Assembly: GCA_024195585.1 (NCBI GenBank)
Contig: SWBL01000154.1
Location: 1 to 64,000, forward strand
Origin: Aureobasidium sp. EXF-3400
Taxonomy: Eukaryota; Ascomycota; Dothideomycetes; Dothideales; Saccotheciaceae
DNA length: 64,000 bases
Reading direction: 5' to 3'
A program made the translations under genes and the position numbers. Under the pieces are notes generated by a model. It saw only the letters and a program-made list of their open reading frames with translations, ran no database searches and had not been told where the DNA came from. This document shows positions 1 to 10,292 of this stretch, piece by piece (within the stretch, counting starts at the first letter, position 1; each line of letters starts with the position of its first letter).

Positions 1-187
1 CCGACGACGACATGTCGTGGTGGGCGGGAGGGGGGTAGTGAGGAACTTCGTACTGCATGACTCTGTCGGGAGTGTCTGATGGAAACTTGTTAGTATTCAA
101 GATGCTATTCAACTTCATTCTGCCGCCGATGCCGCTGTCCCTCCTCATGCTGGGCCACAAGAGCGAATCGATCCGAGGGAGCAACAT
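1..187 (-). CDS. N-terminus of an unidentified protein, cut by the left edge
   Basis: A reading frame opens at an ATG on the minus strand (first base 187) and is still open at the left edge, giving 62 residues. In-frame ATGs follow at residues 14 and 24. The peptide contains the stretch MRRDSGIGGRMKLNSILN, followed by a Pro/His-rich part (YPPPAHHD). Short basic N-termini with an SILN-like motif followed by low-complexity Pro/His sequence occur in many fungal transcription factors, but no diagnostic domain lies inside the window, so the product is unknown. The upstream side (188 to about 1500) is pyrimidine-rich on the coding strand and could be a long leader, which would fit a regulatory gene. 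The codons read smoothly and no other frame here is open to the edge with comparable composition. Confidence 0.5.
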   Translation of the reverse strand, partial: MLLPRIDSLLWPSMRRDSGIGGRMKLNSILNTNKFPSDTPDRVMQYEVPHYPPPAHHDMSSS

Positions 188-3100
188 GTGTAGGCGTATG
201 AGACAAGAGATGTCTATGTATGTGCAAAAAGACTTTCGGCACACGGCGTGTGTGTGTTTGGGACTACTGACTGATAGGCAGGATTTTTTCTCTTCGCCAG
301 GCACGCGTTATAGTGAGATGCGCGACGAGGTGCAGATGAGCAGGGAGCAGAGATCAACTAGACAAACGCGTCGAAGATAGAAAAATCGAGCGTCGTTGTT
401 GTGGTTGGGTGAGGAGCGAGAGCGAGAAAGGCGGTCAGGACTGGATTAGGATCATGTTAGTCGCTGGGCACTGAGAACGGTCGAGGTCGAGTGAAAGTAA
501 AGAGTGGACGACGACGACAAGAGTGGACGAGTGAATAGAGGGAGGGACCGACGAAAGTGTCAAGGCGTTGCGGTCGATATGCGGTCGATGCGCGCGCGAT
601 GGATGGATGCAGCACAAGAGGGACGGGTGACGGGAAAACGCGTGTGTTGATGGGAAAAAAACGAACAACGACGAGGGCGATGATAGGGAGGCGAGGATTG
701 GAGCGATAACAAGCATACCTTTTGATGGGAACGAGTATGAAAACTGCGCACCGTTTGTGTAAAAGAAACAAAAGAAGAAGCCGCGACTTAACACGGAGAC
801 TCTTTCTTGATCTTCTGTTCGATGGAAAGAGTGCGCAGAATGGAGGGTTTGGAAGGAAGGAGCGAAGACCAGGATGCGACCGGTGTGATTTTTGGCAGGG
901 AGCGACCCACGAAGCTCAAATGTGGCTGTGGCCAACGCTATCCCGGATCTGGCTGGCTTCTTTGCTTCTCAAACACTGGCTTCGTCGACTTTTCCTCTCT
1001 GCTCGAATTGCACTCCTGCTGTGCTGCCTCTTGGGGAGATTGCCTTGTGTCAGATTCTCTGTGGAAGGCACCTTTTAACTTCTGTGCCTTGCAAGTCTTT
1101 TTCCCCTTTTCTAGAGGAATTTCTATCGACCGGATGTGCCTCTGCACGACGTCACCGACTTCTATTATGGTCACCTTCGAGAAGGTCGAGAGAAGTCCCG
1201 AGGAAAAAACGCCCCTTGGTCTGTTTCACTCTTTTTTCACGAGTCACGGATGTCCTGCACCGATTTCCTGGGCGCTGTTTCGAGGCTCTCCGAAAGAAAT
1301 GAACTATCCAGTCCTGCTTGGTTTCCAGTCCAGTTTCTTTGATTTGATTCGTCGTAATCTCGCAGACTTATTCGGATCTCTACGGGGTTTGGTTTCGTGC
1401 TCTCCTATTTCAGAATTTCCAGTTGTGTCTGTTGGTGATGCGCGTCGGCCTTCTTCTCCTTTCAGGGCACAATACGCGTATCTATCCGTGTGACCGAAGC
1501 GGTTCTCGGATCACGACAAGTCCGTAGAACTGACGTCTGGTCTTGATCTCAGTTTGCAACCTCATGCGATTTGTTCGGCTGTACCTTACCTTTCTTTCGC
1601 TTTCGTGTGCACTATTTAATTGCTGCCAGCAGTCTTGATGTAAATGCGAACACGCTGTGATCCAAGCGTAGATGATCCGTCGTATATAAATCTGTGTTGA
1701 TTGTTGGTATGATAGACAGATACTCAATGGTCGAGGAAAGTTGTCAAGTCGGTGACTGATTGATGGTAGTTCAAAAGCGATTTGCAACGATGATGAATGG
1801 AAAGAATGTGCAGAATGAGGACAAGTTATGGGTGACGGGGCGGGATAAAAGCAATCAAGAACGGCGGCCTCCTCTTGACATGATGAAAGAGAGGCTTCAA
1901 ACTGGTCTTTGCCATATCCTACTACTGCATCTTGATCTGAGCGTCCCCCTGTTGACCAGTATCCAAGCGGGTTCGAAATAAGCATGTATGCTCCGCACCC
2001 ACTGCTCCATCAATCTCACTTATGGATACGGGTCTGATGAGCGCATTGTCAATCTCAATAAGGTCCAGATCTGAGGGCCGTGACTTCTTCACTGTCGAAT
2101 CATCTTCCAAAATCTACCAACAGATCAGTGCGTTAAACTTGACTAGCAAGCCTAGCACATGTTCGATCAATCAAAAGGGTCGTGTAGTGGTCGAAGCTCT
2201 CTTCACAATCCCCCAAGAAATTGACAGATGGGTGATGCTTGCAGCAAGTGTACGCAACTTGGGACAAGTCAATTCCGCCACCAACCCAAAGGCTTGGTAA
2301 GTTGGTGGCTGCAAAGTGTGCACACCTGCATGAAAGATTTCCCATTCTTGCAAATCATCTGTGCTAGGCAAGCTTTGGCGACGACGGGACGGACCTGCCC
2401 TGCCCTGACAGATCCGCTCGACGATACAAATCCAAGTCGACAAGCACTGTGCGCATTCAAGTCTTTTGGTGCGTGTGTGTCTCGGGAATCTTTCAGCGCG
2501 TGCGCGCAACTGCCATTGATCAGAGCACATCAAAAACGGTTCAAGGGTTCAAAAGCTAGGCCGCTCAGGAGCGCAACGAGGTCTGATACACACATACAGC
2601 ATACGTTATGCGGAAGCGAGCAACAGCCATCACCACAAACGGTCAGACTCGTGTACTCGGGTAGTGCACGCCGTTGCTATCCAAGAACCTCTACTCACGA
2701 CCTAGGAACCACTTTGAAACACTCGCGAGGATGCACGAAGACGCATCTTTGCAGGAGACCATCATACTCGTGGTATCTTGCAACCATGCACGCTCGGCCT
2801 CTCATTTATTGTGTGTCCTTTTTTTATCCAGCCCAACAAGCTTGCTTGCGATTAGGGACAATGTCCCGGTTGCGTCAGGCCGACAGCACTAAATATTCCA
2901 TCTGCTCAGCCGATCTAGCCGCCGAGAGGAACTTGGCCGAGGGCTTTCAATTCTAGCCATCACCATCGAGGGCCTTTTCTATACTCCGTAAAGTGTACAT
3001 ACAGCAGATGTGACTGTGCAATGATATATTCGACGATCTCTGGATCGGGCATCAACAGGGAGTACTATCAAGATAACCAGATTGGTGACGCCATTTGCTG

Positions 3101-5939
3101 TGATCGATGGCGCAAGGAGGAAAGACGTGCGCTGACAGCGGCCAGGAAATGGCAGGTGTCGGTGCGTCTCTCTGCACTCGTCCCTTCTTGAGAACCCAGC
3201 TACCTGGGTTTGCTTGTCGACATGGGCGATCGCGCCACGGGCTAGTTCTTTTGTCCGTGTGTTCCCCGCCGCCATGCTCTGTCAACGTGCATCAACCGCG
3301 GGTCGTAGTGAGTGTCTGTTCTTTTTTGTGGACCTTGCCAGGGGAGAATCATCCGCTATCGACCTTACAGAGTCATGTTAGACAAGTACCATGATGAGCC
3401 ATGTGGAGATGCAATCCCAGATGGGTCTCTAAATTGGACTTGTCTTGAGGCACAACATCTCTAGCAAAGCCGCCGTCGTTGCTGCAGCACATAGATTTGC
3501 TACCAGCTATGCAACTACGAAACTTGACCTCGCCCATCAGCTTGGGTGTACAGTTGCATCTCCGAATGATCTGTGCATGCACCACTCAACGAGAAACCCC
3601 GAGCTCATGCCACGAAATCGATGCATGCACTCGGAGGATAGTATCCTGCACGCAGCAGACAAGGCTGAGCCCTATAAGGTTTCGGGGGAGCAGACACCCA
3701 ACGGTGGAATGAAGAGCTCGTGCTCCACTGGCGTCATATAGGGCTTGCATATACCGCTCTGGACAGGCATAGATATCAACCTATGAGAGTGCTCATGGCA
3801 CGACACGGCAATTTCAATACGTGAACGAACAACGCTACGATCTGTAAATTGATTTGGCAGGAAGAAGAGTCTGGCGATATTAATCTCGAAAGAGATAGAT
3901 ATCCTATTGCCATTGAAACGTTGTCAATGTAGCTCATATGGATCCGCAAAGGGCACAGATCGCGAGCGAGGTCGTATTGTATGGCTTGGGATTACGATCA
4001 CTGTTTTGAGATATGCGTACCATACCTGGAGACTGATGGGCAGAGCCATGTTTGCCTTACGCACGTACTCTAACCTTTGACCATCTTGCCAAATTGATTG
4101 ACAAGTCATCAGATTGAGGCGGCAGATTGCCGCTGACTTGGCGACGTCCTGTTCCAGCCGATCACGTAACCGACTTCCACAACGAGTCTCTTGCATCTGC
4201 TTGCATGATGCGTCAATCTACCATCGTGATTCAACTCGCTCTGCACCACCAGAACCCAGGTTAACAGCAGGCATACTGGACAGGCCTTGATCGCATTCTC
4301 GATCGTCATTCGCGAAATTGACTGGTCTCAAGGTTATCTAGGGGGAAATTATTGGTGTACCCTCAACGCCGATTGCTGGGCGATACACCACTCACGTCTC
4401 ATTATCAGTGGAAACATGCAAGATTAATATATGCGACGAACATCTCACCGACTCTTTGACTTGATTCACACCACAATCGTCGCGACGAACCATTCTCGGA
4501 AGCTATGGATCCTGCCTTACCCAAGGGCACTTCTACTATGGGCAGATCCTCTTTTCTTGATCACGAATGTGTATCCAGATACAAACTCCCGTGTCTTGAA
4601 ACAGACGTCTCAGTCTCGTACAAATTGCTCGATTCTCAAAGAAGAAATTCGAAGGCCATGTGAGCATGGCATTGACCATCGGCTCTTTAATGTATCGCAC
4701 ATTCTGGATATCTTCCCTCACCTGCATTAGCAAGTTTCTCTTAATATCGCTCTACCGCTATTGAGGGTCTAAATGGCCGAGCTTCCGGATTAGACTTTGC
4801 CCTGGGAGGCAGTATTGGGCTGCCCAAGTTGGGAGGCCTGAGGCGGAGGTCATGATGACCTCTTCTGTCGCTGCTATTCGAAACAGACGGGCCAACCGTC
4901 TCCTTGGAGATGCATACGATTACATCACTTGAGCTGGTAGTGGTGTCGAGCGGTCAATGGTTGTGTGTTTGAAAGGGTCAAACTGCTCGCCGGACATTGA
5001 ACGCGAGCGTCCAGTGATTGTAGAACTGTTCTCTTAGCTCGCGGAACATTCGCTGTTGATGAGTCAGCCTGGTGCCTTTTAGCTTGCAGACGCCTTCATG
5101 CTCAATCCATGGCTACTGCACCAGCCTGAATACATACAGCTCCGCATGAGTCCTTCTTCACCTCCTACTGTACCTCAGCTCACACGCATCTGCATGCTTC
5201 CTGCGTGCTTCTGACCACGAGATCTATCATTGCATGAACGCTGCTGGAAGCCCACCGTTCTGATTCTCGGAACCTCTGTCCCCGACTACCTGGTTCTAGC
5301 TTTTTTGTTGTTAGTAACTCTCATCAGATTCAATGTCTGTGACAGTCTCTGTGCGTGAGTCTTGTCATACCCTGTCAATTACAAAGCATCAGGGCAATTT
5401 CCTGTAGGGTTCAGCTGAGCATCCTTTGGGAAAAGCTGCTTGAGGAGCCATTGACGCATGACTCATTTAATCACTCAGAGTACCTAACACAACATAAGCG
5501 AGGAGCCTGTAAGCCCAATCCAATGATACTATGGCATCTTGAAGCCTTCGAAATTATAATGCAAGTGCAAGAGCCACAAAGTTGAACGAAGACGTATCAT
5601 GGAGTCGTGAAGCATGTATTGATGTTGCCATGAGATACCAGGGTCATATCAACAGCAAGGTTACTTTGCGACCAGATCAACACATCGTCAAGGCTGTTCA
5701 AAGTATTGGAGGAACCTGCAACTTCCCACAGAAAGACATGAATCTGGTAAAGAAATAGCTATCTCGATCAACAGTTCTAGCAATAGCCAAAGTGAAATTC
5801 AGCGACAATCAACAAATAGGGTATATAGCGCTAAACCATGCCACAAATGCGAAAGTAAGAAAACAAAAACAAAAGCAAACTCCTCTCATGTAGTCATTGT
5901 CGTTACTGATTCTCCAGCAAATCGATCACTCCTCTCACT
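188..5939. other. Gene-poor region of 5.7 kb, no convincing gene
   Basis: I find no reading frame here with a recognisable domain, and no chain of short exons with plausible splice sites. The first 1.3 kb is pyrimidine-rich on the minus strand and is probably the leader and promoter of the gene cut by the left edge. Scattered open frames, the longest being 2228-2956 on the plus strand, are rich in Cys, Trp, His and Arg and look like chance. No tRNA, tandem repeat array or transposase remnant was seen. The 3' end of the ECM11-like gene borders the region at 5940. Confidence 0.5.
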
Positions 5940-7319
5940 TTACTCTCTGAACCTCTGCTTCTTCTTAGGCGTGCTTTCCAGAACTAGGCTTCCCGACTTC
6001 TTCATTTCTGACAACGCGTCATCGGTAATTTTTCTCTTCTTGGTGAGCGCCTGTTGTCTCTGAGCGATTTGCTGCTCGAATTCAGAAGCCATCTCACGCC
6101 TCTTCTTGCGGGCGGCTTTGAGCTTCCCGAAGACTTCTGAGAAGCGTTCTTGAAACCAGTCTCCTGCCTCTTCCCACTGTGCAAGCTGCAGCGAAGAGAA
6201 GAGCTCCTTCTGACGACGAACGTCGAGCTTAGCAACAGCCTCAAGCCTTTCACTGAGTGGTTTCGAGAGGTCAGACTGCGTATCATGAACATCCTCACGA
6301 GGCGGCCCATCGAAAGGTTCATTCTGCAGCTCAATGAAATCCTTTGCGTATAATTCTTCTAGTCTGTAATCGAGAGCTTCTTCTTCTGAGTGCGTGTTTT
6401 GTTCGTGGTTGTCCTCTGGAGGTTCTTCAATGCCGTACTGTTGCTGATGCTGGAACCCGTCGAGGTGCGGATCCTGATGATTAACCTTTCTCACATACTG
6501 CTGACGATAGTGATCGGGTTCGTTGGCGTGCTGTTGACGGTGATTTGCTGTTGTGATTTGGGCACGAGCAGGTTGTTGGTGGGTCGAGTCAGGGACTCGT
6601 GCGGTGGACTTGTGGTTTGTAGCAGTCTGAGCGGTAGCATGAAACTGCTCTGCAACATGTTTGGCCACAGGCTGAGAGATTACTTGTGTCTTGCTTTGTG
6701 GCATCTTCTGACGCTGCACATCTTTCTGACTTATTGTTGGATTGGTTGTGACTTTGAACTGATTCTTGTATTGTTGCGTGCGAGGTGGTTGTGATTGGAT
6801 GGGCAAGGGGGTGGAATTGATCTGTTTTTGTGGGATCTTGGTTGGGTAAAGATCACGAGGCTGCTCAAGACGGAGATGGGCCTGTGCATGCTCAATATCG
6901 ACTTCATCCTCAAAGTTTTCGTCTGGGTCTGGTTCACCAGAAGTCGTAGGAGGATATGAGTCTGGATCGGCGTGGCCAGAACGAGCCATGTGCTGTTCCA
7001 TTTGCGACATCAAACCATCAAGCTCTAGCCCGCCTGCATGACGGCCATTTCCTGGATGCATTGGGAAAGCCGGATCACCATACTGATCGTACTCTTCTTC
7101 ATCATGAGAAGCCTCTGAAGCAGGGTAATCTTGGTCATGGAGAGATGAACGAGTTGCGTCAAAATCCTCAGTGTCTGTGTCATACATGTGATGGCCGTTG
7201 CGCTCATGGACATTGCGCGTCGTTTGGGCTGTTGCTGGCCGCTCAGCATGTGGTGCAGCCCATTGATTGTCGGAATCTTCGGGATTGCGGTGGCGAACAA
7301 ACTTGTTCATACCCGACAT
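5940..7319 (-). CDS. ECM11: ECM11-family protein (meiotic synaptonemal complex factor)
   Basis: Single-exon gene of 459 residues. The start is the ATG in MSGMNKFVRHRN; the frame stays open further upstream but without another ATG. The first 350 residues are hydrophilic, low-complexity and rich in Gln, His, Asp and Glu. The last 90 or so residues form the conserved part: a WEEAGDWF motif followed by a basic, helical coiled-coil stretch (KLKAARKKRREM and onward) and a Lys-rich tail (TPKKKQRF). This arrangement matches the Ecm11 C-terminal domain. In yeast, Ecm11 works with Gmc2 in the central element of the synaptonemal complex and is SUMOylated; that role is inferred here from family membership. 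The gene is head-to-head with the F-box gene, 229 bp apart. Confidence 0.75.
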   Translation of the reverse strand: MSGMNKFVRHRNPEDSDNQWAAPHAERPATAQTTRNVHERNGHHMYDTDTEDFDATRSSLHDQDYPASEASHDEEEYDQYGDPAFPMHPGNGRHAGGLELDGLMSQMEQHMARSGHADPDSYPPTTSGEPDPDENFEDEVDIEHAQAHLRLEQPRDLYPTKIPQKQINSTPLPIQSQPPRTQQYKNQFKVTTNPTISQKDVQRQKMPQSKTQVISQPVAKHVAEQFHATAQTATNHKSTARVPDSTHQQPARAQITTANHRQQHANEPDHYRQQYVRKVNHQDPHLDGFQHQQQYGIEEPPEDNHEQNTHSEEEALDYRLEELYAKDFIELQNEPFDGPPREDVHDTQSDLSKPLSERLEAVAKLDVRRQKELFSSLQLAQWEEAGDWFQERFSEVFGKLKAARKKRREMASEFEQQIAQRQQALTKKRKITDDALSEMKKSGSLVLESTPKKKQRFRE

Positions 7320-7548
7320 GATGACCAACCTCCGAGATTTGTTGATTGCAAAAGTGAGGATGAGGGTGATAAAAAGTCGCTCGAATGGAATAAACAATGC
7401 GATAAGCTCCTTATCGACCCCGCGCTTCCCCGATCGGGGTGGGCACGTCACTATTTAGACCCTGTCCTTTGCCCAGACACTCACTTTTTCGAGTCGCACC
7501 TGCCTATCTCAAGTGAACAGTTTCTGTTTCATCCTTGTTACAATCAAG

Positions 7549-8519
7549 ATGGACGACACGCAGCATCGTGGCTTTGATGCCTTGCCAAACGAGGTGCCTT
7601 CGATACCCCATCTTAATTCTCATCAATATACGGCTAATGCATAGGACAGCTTCTATACGACATTCTGCACTCCTTCACTACAAAAAATGTCTTGACCTTT
7701 GCTCCAGTCTCGCGAAGATTCCATTCAATCTGTGTCAGGATCCTCCAGAATCGCTTGACAGCCGCCGCTACCCTGCTCGACCATGTTCTGATGCTCGAAC
7801 TATATCCACCAAGTGCTAGATTGACGGCTGGCAAGCTGTTTTGTACATCACTAGGTACCTCGTTACTGGATCAAGAGTCTCTTGAAAGCATCCCAGACTC
7901 GGCAAAGATTAGACATTTGGGAAAAGCCGTCTATTCCAAATTCAGACCTCAACATCAAGAGGTGCGAAGGCCTTCTGCAAAACATCCTGCTGGGGACATT
8001 CCAGGCTCGAGGACTCATCCAAGTTCTGCTGACCCAAGTATTCATGTCCACAATGCAGAGAGTAATCTGGTTTCCCAACAAGTCTCTCTAGATGCAGACG
8101 AACTGTTTACTCAACTGATCGCAACTCTGATGCTGGTAAAGCCAGGACCACGTCCAGATACGATACTTACAGCCGTCGAGGTTTGCGAAGGTACCATCAG
8201 AGTATGGAGAGATTGGCTGGCCAAGCAAAACAAAGCGAATATCGACTCAACGTCTTCATGCTCTCCAGCAGATGATCCATCTATTCTTTGGGTCAATACG
8301 GCAGATCACGCTGTTGGTGTCAAATTTAGTGTCAAAGAAAGAAAGTGGAAGAGGGATATTCCTGTCTTGATTTCTGCAGACGAAGAAGTCGCCGTTTCGT
8401 ACACAGTTGAGCTCGAAGAGGTTGTACTAAGGACGTCTCACTTGCTGTTTATGGTGGAAGAGTCACTTAGAGAACAGTACGAACCACTAAGTAGGCAGCT
8501 GTACTTGAGACCAGTCTGA
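7549..8519 (+). CDS. F-box domain protein
   Basis: Two exons (7549-7593 and 7650-8519) encode 304 residues. The first exon codes for 15 residues ending LPNE; after the intron (7594-7649) the frame continues LLYDILHSF, which completes an F-box of about residues 12-50 ending near APVSRRFHSI. F-box proteins use this segment to bind Skp1 and present substrates to an SCF ubiquitin ligase. The remaining 250 residues have no repeat or domain I recognise. The donor of the intron is GTGCCT, a poor match to GTAAGT, while the branch site CTAAT and acceptor ACAG look normal. Reading through the intron hits a stop after about 15 codons, so splicing is needed for the F-box. Confidence 0.7.
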
Positions 8520-8563
8520 AACTCTTCCATGTTTCGGGGGTCCCAAAGCATTCCTTCAATGAC

Positions 8564-9283
8564 TTAGCCTCTTGGTCTACCAAGTATTCTTGCTCCAATC
8601 TTAGAAACCTTGAGAACGTCCCTGTACGTAAGACTGATTCGAGTCGTGCGCACATTTTTGCCTCCATTGTCGATAAAGACTTTGTTGTCGCCGAGAAGAG
8701 TCCAATTAGCCACAGTATCGGGTTTCAAGTTCTCGTCAATCTCGACTTCTGAGATTCCGTGTAGAGTGTTGGTGTATGCAGATCCGCAAGTGACAAGAAG
8801 AGAGCGTGGTTCTTGCAACACCCGCCACTTGGGTGATGAGCCGACAGGAGCTTGCTCTTCATTCTGATTCTTCTCATATATATCGAGGCACAAAGCACTC
8901 GACAGGCTTACGGTAGCTACGATTGGGTAGTACGCTGCGCCATCCTCGTGTGGCATGATACCTTCATTGGGATTGTACTCGTTGATCAAGACGTGATTAG
9001 GCGAGTGATGTGGACTGTCACTGAAAAGACCTAGTGACTTGAACTTTGAGATGATTGGGTCGACAAGCCAAGGAGGCAACGGCGCTTCCAAAAGAGTGTT
9101 GCTTTTCGAGAGTGAAGATGGATGAGTTTGTAGGCGGCGGTGTTGTAGTTGAATCCAGCGATTTGATGGTATTGCGTTCAACAAATCTGCTTCTTCCTTG
9201 TGGTTGATGAAGTCCGGGATGTAGAACATGCTATCCGGTATTTCCGGGATCTTGAAACTCTTCAAGGTATTGCTGGTCGCCAT
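8564..9283 (-). CDS. ALKBH6: AlkB-type Fe(II)/2-oxoglutarate dioxygenase, ALKBH6-like
   Basis: Single exon; from the ATG at 9283 it encodes 239 residues, almost exactly the length of human ALKBH6. The catalytic features are visible: the iron-binding H112-x-D114 in MPHEDG, the distal histidine H175 in TLHGISE, and R215-x5-R221 (RISLTYR), which binds 2-oxoglutarate in the AlkB family. An ALKBH6 hallmark is the stretch NEYNPNEGIMPHEDG. The family removes methyl groups from nucleic acids; the precise substrate of ALKBH6 members is still debated, so none is assigned. Another in-frame ATG at 9370 would add 29 residues that are basic and lack acidic residues. The gene is head-to-head with the parvulin gene, and their starts are 233 bp apart. 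Confidence 0.85.
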   Translation of the reverse strand: MATSNTLKSFKIPEIPDSMFYIPDFINHKEEADLLNAIPSNRWIQLQHRRLQTHPSSLSKSNTLLEAPLPPWLVDPIISKFKSLGLFSDSPHHSPNHVLINEYNPNEGIMPHEDGAAYYPIVATVSLSSALCLDIYEKNQNEEQAPVGSSPKWRVLQEPRSLLVTCGSAYTNTLHGISEVEIDENLKPDTVANWTLLGDNKVFIDNGGKNVRTTRISLTYRDVLKVSKIGARILGRPRG

Positions 9284-9516
9284 GTTCGTATTTGGTGAGC
9301 CGAGTTTACTGGCAAGAAGTGGTGGAAGATTGGGGATAAGTGTCTTCACGGATGGCAACACGTTGCGCATTATCTGGTCGTTCCTTCGAAGGAGACACGA
9401 TGCCAACAGACTTGTTGTCAAGGGTGTGGAAGGAACAACGCTTGGTTGCAACTTCACAAAGCCGCAAGGCCAATAACACCTTCTCTTTCGAACCACAAAC
9501 CACCCCTCAAATCAAG

Positions 9517-9986
9517 ATGGCACCGAAAAACAACAAGGGAAAAGCCAAGGAACCCGAGAAAGCAGGTGCAGCAAAAGTGAAAGGAGGTTCGTGCAGAGGA
9601 AATACCTCGATTCAGCATATTGACCTCTTGCCATCACACAGCCCAGAGTATCAATGTCCGCCACATTTTATGTGAAAAGCACGCAAAGAAGGAAGAGGCA
9701 CTTGCCAAGTTGAACGCTGGCGTCAAGTTTGATGAAGTTGCCAGAGAATTCTCCGAAGACAAGGCTCGTCAAGGTCAGTCGCTCAAGCGCCACGGTTTAC
9801 ATGAGAGGTTTTCTCACGACATTTGTCACAGGTGGCTCACTAGGCTGGAAGACCAGGGGAGGCCTCATGCCCGAGTTCGAGAATGTTGCTTTTGAATTGC
9901 CGGCCAGCACCACCAACAGCCCCAAATGGGGCGAAGCCAAGACTAGTGAAGGCTACCACATTATCATGGTTGAAGGCAGAAAGTAG
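9517..9986 (+). CDS. Parvulin-type peptidyl-prolyl isomerase, Par14/Pin4-like
   Basis: Three exons (9517-9586, 9642-9773, 9832-9986) give 118 residues. The N-terminus is a short Lys-rich tail ([14 protein letters not shown]), typical of Par14 proteins, which lack the WW domain of Pin1. The rotamase domain follows, with [11 protein letters not shown], the acidic [11 protein letters not shown] loop, [15 protein letters not shown], and the terminal [11 protein letters not shown]. Proteins of this class isomerise Xaa-Pro bonds and in animals Par14 is linked to ribosome biogenesis and chromatin. Both introns (55 and 58 bp) are defined by the need to restore these motifs, and their junctions fall in phases 1 and 1. 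The start ATG lies only 233 bp from the ALKBH6-like start on the other strand. Confidence 0.9.
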
Positions 9987-10292
9987 CGAAGAAATCTTGG
10001 ACGACAAGTTACGTATCAAGGCATGCTATGCTTCACGACGTTTGTAGAACTAAGGCAAAGATTTGGTCTGACATTCCATCGACTGGCGAAAAGAATTGCG
10101 AACAAGAGACATCCGCTCGAGAACATTCATAAGGAGCGTAAGAAGAACAAGAAGAAGAAGAAGAGACCTCGATGAGGTGCAAAAGAAGAAAATAAGCAAA
10201 ACCCTGAACGATTCCTGATCGTCCGTCCAATGTCTAGCATCCATCATCACATTGGACCTTAGCATATATCCATCCAAAAGAGACATGATCAT
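9987..10292. other. Convergent 3' region with an imperfect GAA repeat
   Basis: Short spacer between the parvulin stop and the ferric reductase stop. It contains an imperfect GAA/AAG tract at about 10141-10165 and no open frame of note. It probably holds both 3' untranslated regions and both poly(A) sites. Confidence 0.55.

Noticed and set aside
435..935. 166-codon minus-strand frame upstream of the truncated left-edge gene
   Set aside because: Pyrimidine-rich leader sequence read as Ser/Phe/Leu/Pro codons; overlapping frames on the same strand look equally poor.
2228..2956. 242-codon open frame on the plus strand in the gene-poor region
   Set aside because: Composition is rich in Cys, His, Trp and Arg with no motif, no homologous pattern and no leader-like upstream sequence; it looks like a chance open frame.
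9284..9496. Extension of the ALKBH6-like frame up to 9496
   Set aside because: The frame is open but beyond 9370 it has no ATG, and it overlaps the promoter region of the parvulin gene; only the ATG at 9370 is kept as a possible alternative start.
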